Below, piece by piece: positions 1 to 10,267 of a stretch of DNA of 17,960 bases. The notes under the pieces were generated by a model. That model did no database searches. It had not been told where the DNA came from and worked only from the letters and a program-made list of their open reading frames with translations. The translations under genes were made by a program, and so were the position numbers. The DNA comes from Ophiocordyceps camponoti-saundersi (nom. inval.) (Eukaryota > Ascomycota > Sordariomycetes > Hypocreales > Ophiocordycipitaceae). Numbering within the stretch: position 1 is the stretch's first letter; each line of letters opens with the position of its first letter. Location: the NCBI GenBank assembly GCA_003339415.1, contig PDHQ01000517.1:1-17960 (forward strand). The letters are read 5' to 3'.

Positions 1-148
1 TTCTTATCCCTTAGGCGACAAACTCGTTAATCGTCCTTCCCGTCCCTAAGGGATAGACCTATTCACTGCTCTTCTTATCTCCTAAGGGATAAACCCGTTT
101 ACTGCTCTTCTTATTCCCTAAGGGAGATATCCGTTCGTTCACTGCTCT
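1..148 (+). repeat. Worn 36-bp minisatellite, 5' outlier (about 4 units)
   Basis: About four imperfect units carry the CCCTAAGGGAYAAAC core and the ACTGCTCTTCTTAT linker of the main array at 7401-10267, in the same orientation. Unit lengths vary (about 34-40 bp) and arms are mismatched, for example TTAGGCGAC and AAGGGAGAT instead of the clean palindrome. The left end is cut by the window edge, so the block may extend upstream. The copies are much more diverged than those in the core, which suggests an old remnant that is no longer being homogenised. Confidence 0.85.
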
Positions 149-149
149 T

Positions 150-520
150 TTGCACTTATAAATTAATCAGGCTCGATAAGATATCCTAAGAGGGTATAAA
201 TAGCCCTCTTCCCTTCTCCCTTTCTTTTCTTCTTTTCTTCTTTCCTTATCCTCTTCTACCTTTCTTCTTCGCTCATCCTCTTCTTCTCCTTCCTTCGGCA
301 GCTTCTTTCTTCTTCTTTATATTACTTTTAAAGATAGAGTTTCCCGTTCTCATATAAAGGGGTATTAATAGAAAATACCGCCTACTTAGTGTCGCAATAG
401 CCGATCCCTAGATAAATAATATATTAAATATGCTATATATTAATATAAGTCTCTCCTTATAAATCCTCTATATTTAGGACTCTTAGAAGAAAAAAAAAAA
501 ATAATACGAAGCTTCTCTTT
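150..520 (+). promoter_or_regulatory. TATA box plus long pyrimidine tract, promoter-like
   Basis: TATAAATA at 195-202 sits between complementary AGAGGG and CCCTCT arms (190-208). It is followed by an almost pure C/T stretch from about 204 to 320. A TATA box upstream of a CT-rich tract is a common layout in filamentous-fungal promoters. The degraded reading frame starting near 520 lies downstream on the same strand. From 330 to 520 the sequence is AT-rich and ends in a 13-base A run (about 489-501) with no recognisable element. Promoter activity is inferred from layout only. The pyrimidine tract could also be simple low-complexity sequence. Confidence 0.35.
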
Positions 521-1140
521 AGGACGCCGAGATACGAGCACTCGCTACGCCTGCATATAACGTTACCCTCCGAGCCCTTATTATAACTCCGTTACGGATA
601 GTTAGAAGTCGAATCGTACGTAATAACGGATACTTCCGTGCGCTCCTAGTACAAAGTCGCGGTTCCCCTAACGCTATACCCTATAAGTAATACCCGCGTC
701 GACGAACTCTAGCCTACCCTTTCGATTATTACGTTTCTCTCGAAGGGTTTTAATATAGGGCCTGCGGGTCGTATATCTAGGCTAGCTAAGCCCGTCGTTA
801 CATATTCTAGCGCGCTACTAAAACGGCCGGTTCGTCTGCTCGGTTAGCTATTACTATTCCGGATAACGATAACCCCGCGGAAGAAAAGGAGGTTATCGAG
901 CTAGAGGATAGCCCTAAGGTCGAAGATAAGCATAGCGGCCTCCTATCGCCTCCGTATCTTTACTATGCTATTACCTAGCCTGCGGGAATGCCCTATCCCT
1001 ATAAACTTACTCCTACCTAGCAGCGTTAAGTGGACGCCGAGAGGGAGCGTTATCGACGAAGTCGCAACTAGACTTTTAAGATAGTGCAAAATCGTCTATA
1101 TCTAGTAAATCTGGAAGAATAACGCCTACGCGAATAATAA
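520..1140 (+). pseudogene. RIP-degraded coding relic, possible Cys-cluster N-terminus
   Basis: Reading codons in register with position 520 gives about 200 residues that look like protein and are interrupted only by TAG/TAA, the stops expected when CAG, CAA or TGG are hit by RIP. The clearest part is a highly acidic linker around 860-925 (it contains EEKEVIELEDSP), followed by a Pro/Tyr-rich and then an Arg/Glu-rich stretch to about 1075. Around 754-801 the frame shows Tyr-x2-Cys-x2-Tyr-x8-Tyr. TGY codons become TAY under RIP, so these tyrosines could mark a lost cysteine cluster of the kind seen in small fungal zinc-binding domains such as DUF3716. That family assignment is a weak inference. 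No start codon is visible, and the TATA/pyrimidine segment at 195-320 is a plausible upstream promoter. I do not recognise the gene. It could be the 5' part of a mobile element's protein or of a duplicated host gene. Confidence 0.5.
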
Positions 1141-4100
1141 TATTAGAATATAAGTTAAAATAAGATATATAAAGTAAAGTAGGATATATATAACTTATAG
1201 TAAGCTAATTAGCCTTACCTTAAAGCCTAAGTTTATTTTACAATTCCTTAAGTAATTATCCTTAAATAGGTTTTATAAACTTATCTCTAACCTTAGCTAA
1301 AGTTTAGATCCGAGCGATCTTAATATATATATCTTAAATCTCCCGTCGTAGCTAATACTAAAAAAAAAAAAATATTAATATATCGTAGCCTAGTTAATAG
1401 CTTTAACGTATTTTCCGTTAGCAAGCGTCTTATTTATATATTATTATAAAAAAAACTTCGGAGGGTTCGAGGGAATAATACGAAGTTTATCGCCGAGGCG
1501 ATAGAGGGCGATTAGTTCTTTCGCTATAGAAGTAAGGGCAAGCAGTTCTACTTTAGTAATACTTATCGTAATCGTCTCTTAGTTTCCTAATTATATTAAA
1601 ATGCGGCACTAAAGAGACGTATAATATATCCGAAAGTACTCCTCCTCTTAGGTATCTCTGCGAATTAAGCACCACTAAAGTATTCCGCGTATAGTAATAC
1701 GGATTTCAACTCGTTTCCGCAGAACGTAAGGTATAGGTCTCGGGTTTAGTAAAGGAAAAGCATATTCTAAAATCTAGCTTAAATATATATATCTAATAGA
1801 TTCTATAAAATCTTACCGAATAATAATTACTACGTAACTAATAGAGTTAATAGGTAGTTAGTATAGTATTACTTACTAGGGAGTTATTTATCCCTCTTAT
1901 AGAAAGAGTTTCTTAAGCGAAAACGCCTTAGAGAATTTCTTCTATATTTATATCTTAAACTTTATACTAAGTTTCTTAGTATACGCTTATTATAGGAGAA
2001 AAATTTATCGTATCGTCCTATCCCGTTATATATTAATCTAAGGAACTACGATAAACCTCCTAAATCTAAGACTATAAAATCTTTCTTAAGTTTATTAAGG
2101 AAGATTTTACCCCCTTATCTTAAGGTAGATATATTAGGCTAAGATTATCGATATAAAGGAAAAGAATTAGGGAATCCTTAGTCTAGATATAATTATCTTT
2201 TTAGGAGAAATAAAACTCTTACGAAGAAGGTAAGCCGAAAGAGTCTCGTATTAAAGAGGGGAGTATAACTTTGCTAGGTTACTTAAAACTATTAAGTAAT
2301 TAATAAAACACTTATTCGTCTCGTCGTAGCGTGGAGTTTAGGAAGGCGTTAATAAAGTTAAACTAATATACTTTAAGGTCGTAAGATACTGCGAGACCTG
2401 TTAGCAGTTTATAAGACTTCGTCGGTAAGGTTAAGGTATAGAGAGGTAAGCTAGACTCTTCTTAAAGATCGCCTTAAATAACTATGCGAGCTTTATATTT
2501 CGTATTAAAGCTATTCTCGTCGAACTTATAGATAAATACCTATCTTTAGTAGCTTAATATCTAGTTATTCGTCGATAGTTAATAGGTATCGCGAGACCTA
2601 AGTTTCTCTAACTTATCCTATATCGCTTAATACTAGAAAAATTTTATCTAAATATTTATATACTTAGTTCGCGAACGCTCGAGGTCGTAGGATAGAGCCT
2701 TTATACGGCTATTAAAGAAGTTCCTTAGAAACCGTAAAAGTACTCGGAGGATATAAATATAGCGAAAAGGGTTTCTTTTTTTATACTCGGGTTAACTATT
2801 AGTAGAGTTAAGTATCTCTATACTAACTAGTTATTAAGTCTAGTAGTCCCTAGTCTAGATCTAGGAGCTTTTAGTAAAGTATTAGTTATCGCTAGTAAAA
2901 GATTATTATTAGCTAGTAGTAACTAATACTCTAGTTATTCTTTAGGTTCCTCCTCTAGTGCCTCGCTAATAGCTTATAAAGCTATAGTAGCGAACTATCG
3001 TAACCTAGTAGTTTAAAGTTATTCCTAGGTACTAGGTTAATAGTAAGCGTCTCGTAGTATTATAGTAATATCTATATTAAGCTTAGTATATAGGTTCTAG
3101 TCGAGGAGTTTAATCGTTAAGAGCCGATTTTCTACTTTAGCAGAGGATAGTTATTAGCTCCCGTTATTATAGTAGAATATTATTTTAATAAAAATAATAT
3201 AAATATTAATAAGAACGCGTTTCGTTAAAGAGATAGAACTTAAATAAGAAATTAAGTAGAGGAAATATATCCGGTAATATAACCGAGATATAGTCTTTAG
3301 TTAGGAGAATCCTCTTACTTACGCAAGACTTTCCTCGTAACTAGGTATACTCGATAGTTAAAGGCTCGAAAATAACTAAGATCGGCTAAGAAAACGGAGA
3401 TTAAAGAGAACTCTACGTTATATAATCCTAGCTAACCTCGAAGATGCCCGAATAGAGTTCTCTATTTATAACATACTAATATAGTGCTATTAAGTAAGTA
3501 AAAAGCGGCTTAAACAATTAATAGCTAGTATTTAGAAGAAAACCGATACTAAACTTATACGAATCGTGCTCTCCACTTTAATACCCCGAGAATATTTAGC
3601 GACACTATTCTAGTATATATAATATCGAGAGGAGAGGCGGAGAACGATAACTAGCTATTCTCGCAGGTAAGGGACGGGTAAGCTTCTATTATCCGTCTTA
3701 GCTTTAAACGTAATAAGCTAATACTATAGCTTCGTCTAGTTCTAGAATTCGTCCTAAATATATATTAGATCGGTTTTAATACGATTACCGATCATATACT
3801 CGTGCCTAGTATCGTAGCAGGTTAATAATATAAGATAGGAACTAGCGTTATAGCCTCGCTATAGTAAAGGACGTTAAAAATAACGATAGCAAACCGGCGT
3901 TAAGGAAGCGAAATCTCTTAACGAACACGTGACCGTTCTATTCGGTTTTCCGTCATTATATAAATTTCACATCGTAGTATCGGAACGTTCTTTAGCTTAA
4001 TTCCCGTAGCTATTTAAGTAATGCTCCTTAGATAAGTTAAAGAAATTATAAGATAGTCGATTAACTTTCTACGTTCTTTGCCTTTAACGATACCTTACGC

Positions 4101-4320
4101 TAGCCTAGCCGATACCTACCTCGGCGTATTATTATACGTGATCCTACTTTTTAACTAATATAAGGTTAAGATCTCTAACCTTAGCTAGTTAAGGTATATA
4201 GTAATTTTCTATAGGAAAAGAGACAAGGATTTAATTTCTAATATAACGATAGAAGGTAGAGAGAGCGTTTTAGGAAGAGCAATTTAATTAAGGCCCGAAA
4301 CTTTAGAATAATCCCTTATA
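1141..4320. other. Heavily RIPed repeat body, coding content unresolved
   Basis: About 3.2 kb almost devoid of CA/TG and rich in TA, with CpG retained. The frame of the 520-1140 relic can be followed much further, but TAA/TAG occur throughout and at least one other plus-strand frame reads equally well over 1620-3960, so I cannot assign a protein. From 2820 to 3060 it is unusually dense in CTAGTA, TAGTAG and TTATTAG words, which suggests a former low-complexity Gln/Ser-type stretch. An A run lies near 1363-1375. The 3' end (4111-4230) is also found at 17504-17620. This is most likely the body of a repeated element inactivated by RIP. No terminal repeats or integrase/transposase signatures could be recognised by eye. 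Confidence 0.5.
4111..4230 (+). repeat. Dispersed repeat, copy 1
   Basis: This segment aligns almost without gaps to 17504-17620 (offset about 13392). Shared blocks include GATACCTA, an exact 18-mer TTTTTAACTAATATAAGG, GATCTCTA, and a TATAGTAATT block followed by GGAAAA. The differences are a mixture of transitions and small indels. It shows that the long degraded stretch ending here belongs to a repeated family, which fits it having been a target of RIP. Confidence 0.7.
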
Positions 4321-4578
4321 TATATATACACATTATAGAACCTTATATAGTTCTTTCCCACTTCCTTAACTAGGGATACCTGCTTATTACTAGTCTATTT
4401 TCAGCATATATAGTAAACCTCCCTCCTTATATTAATAATATAAAACCCTATTTAAATTTTTTAGTATTTTTATACTTTATCGTATAATATCGTATAACTC
4501 TATATATTTAGCGTATTATATTTTTATAATCTTATTAATATACGCTATAACCCACACCTACGTAGATAAAAAAAAACT
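4321..4578. other. AT-rich intergenic stretch, nothing recognised
   Basis: Mostly TATA-rich sequence with a short TATATATATA run near 4317-4328 and an A run at 4568-4576. No open frame, hairpin of note or repeat copy was found. It separates the two degraded plus-strand relics. Confidence 0.5.
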
Positions 4579-4660
4579 ATATATAAGCTACCCCTCTATC
4601 CTTTTACCCTTTCACCCTTTTACCCTAATATACACACCTTAGCGGCAGCTATCTATTTCT
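4579..4660 (+). promoter_or_regulatory. TATA box plus pyrimidine tract, promoter-like
   Basis: TATATATAAG at 4579-4588 is followed by a C/T-rich run (4590-4625) built from CCTTTTACCC-like words. The arrangement matches 195-320 and 16190-16365, and a degraded plus-strand frame begins just downstream. Promoter function is inferred from this recurring layout and is not shown. Confidence 0.35.
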
Positions 4661-4742
4661 ACCCGCCATAACTTAAATTACTTACGTTATTACTTATTTC
4701 TAACTACACTACCCTTATCTTATTATAATACCTCTCGATATA

Positions 4743-5060
4743 CCTGCTAGTCGTCTACCTTCTCCCCTCTCCGCACTACCTACCGACTTAATCGACCTCA
4801 CTCCTTAGAGCGAGTCGCCATCTCCGGTAAACGTGATCGACTTAATAAGTACCGATTCTCTCTCGTAACCTCCGTCTACCCCGGCGAAGCGACGCAAAAA
4901 TTATATTATATAATAGGCTATCTCCTCCGCTATTATTACGGCTATTAATAACGCTATATTATCCTTTACTTAAGGAAGCGGACGCGTCTATGCCGGTCTT
5001 CTTGCCTCCGCTATTAAAGATATATTATCCCGCTTTAGTTACCTTTATTCTAGCTATTAG
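4743..5060 (+). pseudogene. RIP-degraded coding relic with Ser/Pro-rich head and basic patch
   Basis: In register with position 4743 about 105 residues read as a credible protein start. A Ser/Pro/Leu-rich, probably disordered segment contains SPSPVNVIDL and ends in the basic patch PAKRRK near 4875-4893, which resembles a nuclear localisation signal. An Ala/Ile-rich segment follows, including GSGRVYAGLLASAIKDIL up to about 5035. Interruptions at about 4806, 4869, 4914-4917 and 4974 are all TAG or TAA, as expected from RIP of Gln or Trp codons. After 5058 stops cluster and the frame is lost. There is no clear ATG. The TATA/pyrimidine segment at 4579-4625 lies just upstream. The protein is not recognised. 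A DNA-binding or transposon protein would fit a basic nuclear signal, but that is a guess. Confidence 0.45.
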
Positions 5061-6760
5061 CGTTATCTATTATAATAATGCTAAATAGACCCTACCTCCC
5101 CTACCCTCCTACGTCCGGTATTATTACATCTTTTCCTAGTATTTTATAATATCTAGAATTAATAGATTAAGGATATAGTTATAAATCTATATAGTAAGTA
5201 TTATCTAAGATATATACTTCGGCCTAAAATTTATAATTATTTTCGATAAACCTCTGCTAGTATATATAGGCTTATATATAAATATATCTAAACTATCTTT
5301 ATCGAACTAAATATATATACCTTATTTAGTAGGAGCTATTCTTATCCTAATATAAGGCCCTCCGTAAGATTATCTACGATCTATGCCCTAGTCCTAACTA
5401 TTCCGATATACGGCGTTTTGTCCTTTATACCCGGGATATAAACCGTAAATTCCGCCTAACCTTCTATCCCCTAATTATTAAAACCTTTAACGTTAGTCGA
5501 CTTCCTTATATCTTTCTCTAAGTATAAGATAAAGTCTAGCTAGTCCCTTAATATAAAGTATTCGTAACTAGTGTTATTAATATAATACTCTCGTATTCTT
5601 ATATAGCCTTCTTTGCCGACGATATCGAATATTGCGCTACATGCTATTATTAGTATTATAGGCTATAGTGGTTTTTTAAATCTTTTAGCCTATATAGTAG
5701 GAATACCGATACCGGTTCCTATAACTTATCGTAAGTCTTCACGTTAACTATTTAAACTTCCGCCCTCGTTATCTTCTATACGCTTTTCATCTTACGTTAT
5801 TATCCTTATCTTAAATATTAGCAGCTAGTAACCACTCGTAAATTTATCCTTATCCTTCTAGTTTACGAACCTTTCTTTCCCCTATACCCTAATACTTAAT
5901 ATATCTAGTATACGTTTTTAGTTATAACGTCCTCGATCTAATTATATATATAACGTTAGTTATATACGCTATTACTTATAAAATATTAGCACTACTCCTA
6001 TAATATACGATAACTTACTTATTATCTTCGCTCTATAAGATATACGCCGATATATTCTTTCGTTTATCACTTCGTTACTAGAACTATTTAATAGAGATAT
6101 AGAACTTATATAAGATATACCCCTATATATAGTTTTATAAATTTAAAGGGTCCTCTCTCTTAACTATATCTTATCTTACTAGAAATCAGGTTACTACCTA
6201 TATATTATATTACTTACCTCGTTCCTCTAATTTTATACGTAATCTAATACGAAACTCTATTATAGATAAAATAATTTATTATCACTTCTAATTCCTAACC
6301 CCGATTCGTATTATATTCTACCGTTACTACTTTATCTATTATTTTATTTTTCCCGCTTAGGTTAACTATTCTATATAAACATATTCAGGCTCTTTAAGAA
6401 TAAATCTACGTTATTCAACATATCTTACTTTTATTATTTCACTTTAAAGTCGTTCCCTTATCGACAAATTAATATTATATATATAAACTTAGTACACTAC
6501 GCTACTTATATATTGCCTACGCGTATCGTGCCTATCCTTCCCTCTTTAATCCCTATACTAATCTTCCTCTGCGTTTAACTATATATCTATTAAAATATAT
6601 ATACTACTTTTATATATATAATTTATTTCTATTTATTTAAGTTCTCTTTATTAATCCCGAAATACTTTCGCGGCATTAATAAATACCCGCTTAACCTTAT
6701 ATAATAATTCTTCACGTAATAGTTAAAATAGCCTTAGGTAAGTCGCCGGTAACTTTTATA
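5061..6760. other. AT-rich RIPed stretch, coding content unresolved
   Basis: About 1.7 kb of CA/TG-depleted sequence whose plus strand is C/T-rich in the first half and TATA-rich later. Several plus-strand stretches can be read with only RIP-type stops (for example about 5591-5760 and about 5990-6200), but they lie in different registers and none resembles a family I know. It may be the 3' part of the element whose relic begins at 4743, broken by indels. No repeat copy or terminal structure was found. Confidence 0.4.
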
Positions 6761-6761
6761 T

Positions 6762-7245
6762 ATACGTATCGTACGGGTCTATACGTGTCGTGCCGGTCGC
6801 TTATATAGAATAAACTATTTTATCTAGAACTAATCTGCTATTAAGTAAGTAGGTTAGTTACTATCCTACTCGCACTACCGGTTAGTAAGAATAATATCGG
6901 CCTTTATATCTTATAACTTATAACTATTCTATTTTATAATTTTACGGATATATCTTTAACGTAGTTAGTTCGTCACTCTCCTACTTATTATATATATATA
7001 TCTCTCGGTATCTATACTCGTATATATATATATATAGGTCGTCCCGTCTAATAAGCTATTTCGTGGATTTAACGGAGCTATCTCTAGGGAAGTCGATTCG
7101 TTACTATCCTTTCGGCCTTACCGGTCTCTTAGTATCGTATTTACGGGTCGTTTATATCTAATTAATCATGACTATAAGCTATTTTATAATTTAACGGATC
7201 TATCTTTAACGAAGTCGGTTCGTCACCGTCCTCTTATCGTACTAT
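6762..7245 (+). repeat. Four decayed tandem copies of a roughly 120-bp unit
   Basis: A shared landmark, RGTTMGTYACY followed by a CC/TCC pair, recurs at about 6856, 6973, 7098 and 7222, giving spacings of about 117, 125 and 124 bp. Around it the copies share a TATCGTACGGGTC-like left part, AATAAGCTATTTTAT, TTTAACGGA, and TATCTTTAACG before the landmark. The second copy is interrupted by TA runs at about 6990-7040. Identity is low and many differences are RIP-type. This block ends just before the 36-bp array and may be its left-flanking satellite. Confidence 0.65.
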
Positions 7246-7400
7246 CGTACATAGTAGGGGCAGATTTACGTCTAGACTATAGGTCCAGGACCAGAAAATC
7301 AGTTTTTATAACACAACATACAAATTATCTTATCGACTAAGTATATTTTGTTACCTCTTCTTATCTCCTATATTATATATAACAACCTACGTGACTGCCC
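7246..7400. other. Junction segment that kept CA/TG sites
   Basis: Between the 120-bp repeats and the 36-bp array the sequence contains many intact CA dinucleotides (AACACAACATACAAATT near 7310-7326, CCAGGACCAGAAAATCAG near 7287-7304) and a small perfect inverted repeat, GGTCC-A-GGACC (about 7283-7293). This contrasts sharply with the RIPed flank ending near 7240. No gene is seen. Confidence 0.6.
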
Positions 7401-7797
7401 TCCTTGTCCCCTAAGGGACAAACCCGTTAACTGCTCTTCTTATCCCCTAAGGGACAAACCTGTTAACTGCTCTTCTTGTCCCCTAGGGGATAAACCCGTT
7501 AACTGCTCTTCTTATCCCCTAGGGGATAAACCCGTTAACTACTCTTCTTGTCCCCTAAGGGACAAACTTGTTAACTGCTCTTCTTGTCCCCTAGGGGACA
7601 AACCCGTTAACTGCTCTTCTTATCCCCTAAGGGACAAACTTGTTAACTGCTCTTCTTGTCCCCTAGGGGATAAACTTGTTAACTGCTCTTCTTATCCCCT
7701 AGGGGATAAACCCGTTAACTGCTCTTTTTGTCCCCTAAGGGACAAACTTGTTAACTGCTCTTCTTATCCCCTAGGGGACAAACTTGTTAACTGCTCT

Positions 7798-7810
7798 TCT
7801 TGTCCCTTAG
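7798..7810 (+). repeat. 13-bp partial-unit insert (first of four)
   Basis: A partial unit, TCTTGTCCCTTAG, is inserted between complete 36-bp units. The same 13-bp insert, in the form TCTTRTCCCTTAG, recurs at 7883-7895, 9122-9134 and 9207-9219. The identical junctions at distant places show that larger blocks were copied within the array. Confidence 0.85.
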
Positions 7811-8574
7811 TCTTGTCCCCTAAGGGACAAACCCGTTAACTGCTCTTCTTATCCCTTAAGGGACAAACCCGTTAACTGCTCTTCTTGTCCCTTAGTCTTG
7901 TCCCCTAAGGGACAAACCCGTTAACTGCTCTTCTTATCCCCTAGGGGACAAACTTATTAACTGCTCTTCTTGTCCCCTAAGGGATAAACCTGTTAACTGC
8001 TCTTCTTGTCCCCTAGGGGATAAACCCGTTAACTGCTCTTCTTATCCCCTAAGGGATAAACCCGTTAACTGCTCTTCTTATCCCCTAAGGGACAAACTTG
8101 TTAACTGCTCTTCTTGTCCCCTAAGGGATAAACCCGTTAACTGCTCTTCTTATCCCCTAGGGGACAAACCTGTTAACTACTCTTCTTGTCCCCTAAGGGA
8201 TAAACTTGTTAACTGCTCTTCTTATCCCCTAAGGGATAAACCCGTTAACTGCTCTTCTTATCCCCTAAGGGACAAACCCGTTAACTGCTCTTCTTATCCC
8301 CTAAGGGATAAACTTATTAACTGCTCTTCTTATCCCCTAAGGGACAAACTTATTGACTGCTCTTCTTGTCCCCTAGGGGACAAACCTGTTAACTGCTCTT
8401 CTTATCCCCTAAGGGACAAACCCGTTAACTGCTCTTCTTATCCCCTAAGGGACAAACTTATTAACTGCTCTTCTTATCCCCTAAGGGACAAACTTGTTAA
8501 CTGCTCTTCTTGTCCCCTAGGGGACAAACCCGTTAACTGCTCTTCTTATCCCCTAAGGGACAAACTTATTAACT

Positions 8575-8593
8575 GCTCTTCTTGTTCCCTTAG
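8575..8593 (+). repeat. 19-bp partial-unit insert (first of seven)
   Basis: GCTCTTCTTGTTCCCTTAG is an extra fragment between full units. Near-identical 19-bp copies lie at 8630-8648, 9719-9737, 9774-9792, 10009-10027, 10136-10154 and 10191-10209. They tend to come in close pairs, as expected if multi-unit blocks were duplicated by unequal exchange. Confidence 0.85.
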
Positions 8594-10267
8594 GCTCTTC
8601 TTATCCCCTAGGGGACAAACCCGTTAACTGCTCTTCTTATTCCCTTAGGCTCTTCTTATCCCCTAGGGGACAAACCCGTTAACTGCTCTTCTTATCCCCT
8701 AAGGGACAAACCCGTTAACTGCTCTTCTTGTCCCCTAAGGGACAAACCTGTTAACTGCTCTTCTTGTCCCCTAAGGGACAAACTTATTAACTGCTCTTCT
8801 TATCCCCTAAGGGACAAACTTGTTAACTGCTCTTCTTATCCCCTAGGGGATAAACCCGTTAACTGCTCTTCTTATCCCCTAAGGGATAAACCCGTTAACT
8901 GCTCTTCTTATCCCCTAGGGGACAAACCCGTTAACTGCTCTTCTTGTCCCCTAAGGGACAAACTTGTTGACTGCTCTTCTTATCCCCTAGGGGATAAACT
9001 TGTTAACTGCTCTTCTTATCCCCTAGGGGACAAACCCGTTAACTGCTCTTCTTATCCCCTAAGGGACAAACTTGTTAACTGCTCTTCTTATCCCCTAGGG
9101 GATAAACTTGTTAACTGCTCTTCTTATCCCTTAGTCTTGTCCCCTAAGGGACAAACCCGTTAACTACTCTTCTTATCCCCTAAGGGATAAACCCGTTAAC
9201 TGCTCTTCTTATCCCTTAGTCTTATCCCCTAAGGGACAAACCCGTTAACTGTTCTTCTTATCCCCTAAGGGACAAACCCGTTAACTGCTCTTCTTATCCC
9301 CTAAGGGACAAACTTATTAACTGCTCTTCTTATCCCCTAAGGGACAAACCCGTTAACTGCTCTTCTTATCCCCTAAGGGACAAACTTGTTAACTGCTCTT
9401 CTTATCCCTTAAGGGATAAACCCGTTAACTGCTCTTCTTATCCCCTAAGGGATAAACTTGTTAACTGCTCTTCTTATCCCCTAAGGGATAAACTTGTTAA
9501 CTGCTCTTCTTATCCCTTAGGGGATAAACCCGTTAACTGCTCTTCTTATCCCCTAAGGGACAAACCCGTTAACTGCTCTTCTTATCCCCTAAGGGACAAA
9601 CTTGTTAACTGCTCTTCTTGTCCCCTAAGGGACAAACTTATTAACTGCTCTTCTTGTCCCCTAGGGGACAAACCCGTTGACTGCTCTTCTTATCCCCTAA
9701 GGGACAAACTTGTTAACTACTCTTCTTATTCCCTTAGGCTCTTCTTATCCCCTAGGGGACAAACCCGTTAACTACTCTTCTTGTTCCCTTAGGCTCTTCT
9801 TATCCCTTAGGGGATAAACCTGTTAACTGCTCTTCTTATCCCCTAAGGGACAAACCCGTTAACTGCTCTTCTTATCCCCTAAGGGACAAACCTGTTAACT
9901 GCTCTTCTTATCCCCTAGGGGACAAACCCGTTAACTGCTCTTCTTATCCCCTAAGGGACAAACCCGTTAACTGCTCTTCTTATCCCCTAAGGGATAAACT
10001 TGTTAACTGCTCTTCTTATTCCCTTAGGCTCTCCTTATCCCCTAAGGGACAAACTTGTTAACTGCTCTTCTTATCCCTTAGGGGATAAACCTGTTAACTG
10101 CTCTTCTTATCCCCTAAGGGATAAACTTGTTAACTGCTCTTCTTATTCCCTTAAGCTCTTCTTATCCCCTAGGGGACAAACCCGTTAACTGCTCTTCTTA
10201 TTCCCTTAGGCTCTTCTTATCCCCTAGGGGACAAACCCGTTAACTGCTCTCCTTATCCCTTAGGGGA

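Larger units (their letters stand above)
7401..10267 (+). repeat. 36-bp palindromic minisatellite array (about 74 units)
   Basis: By hand I count about 74 head-to-tail units. Each holds the core TTRTCCCCTARGGGAYAAAC followed by YYRTTAACTGCTCTTC. The core is an inverted repeat: in units such as 7512-7529 it is the perfect 18-bp palindrome TTATCCCCTAGGGGATAA. GTTAAC forms a second small palindrome. Variation is confined to a few sites: A/G before TCCCC, A/G in the palindrome centre, C/T in GAYAAAC, and CCCG/CCTG/CTTG/CTTA before TTAAC. Most of these are CA/TG-to-TA changes. About 50 of the 74 units keep GACAAAC and about 24 have GATAAAC. Because 36 is divisible by 3, one plus-strand frame stays open with a 12-residue repeat (CPLRDKPVNCSS type), but changes at its codons are mostly non-synonymous and 13- and 19-bp inserts break it, so I do not call it a gene. 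Confidence 0.97.

Noticed and set aside
520..4320. Single uninterrupted giant gene of about 1260 codons in one frame
   Set aside because: Any frame can be read through if TAA/TAG are all taken as RIPed Gln/Trp. Beyond about 1140 other frames are equally readable, so one long gene is not supported.
7348..7839. 163-codon open frame encoding a 12-residue repeat (CPLRDKPVNCSS type)
   Set aside because: It is open only because the 36-bp unit is divisible by 3 and lacks stops in that register. Variable sites change amino acids freely, and a 13-bp insert ends the frame. A second short frame at 10000-10188 has the same origin.
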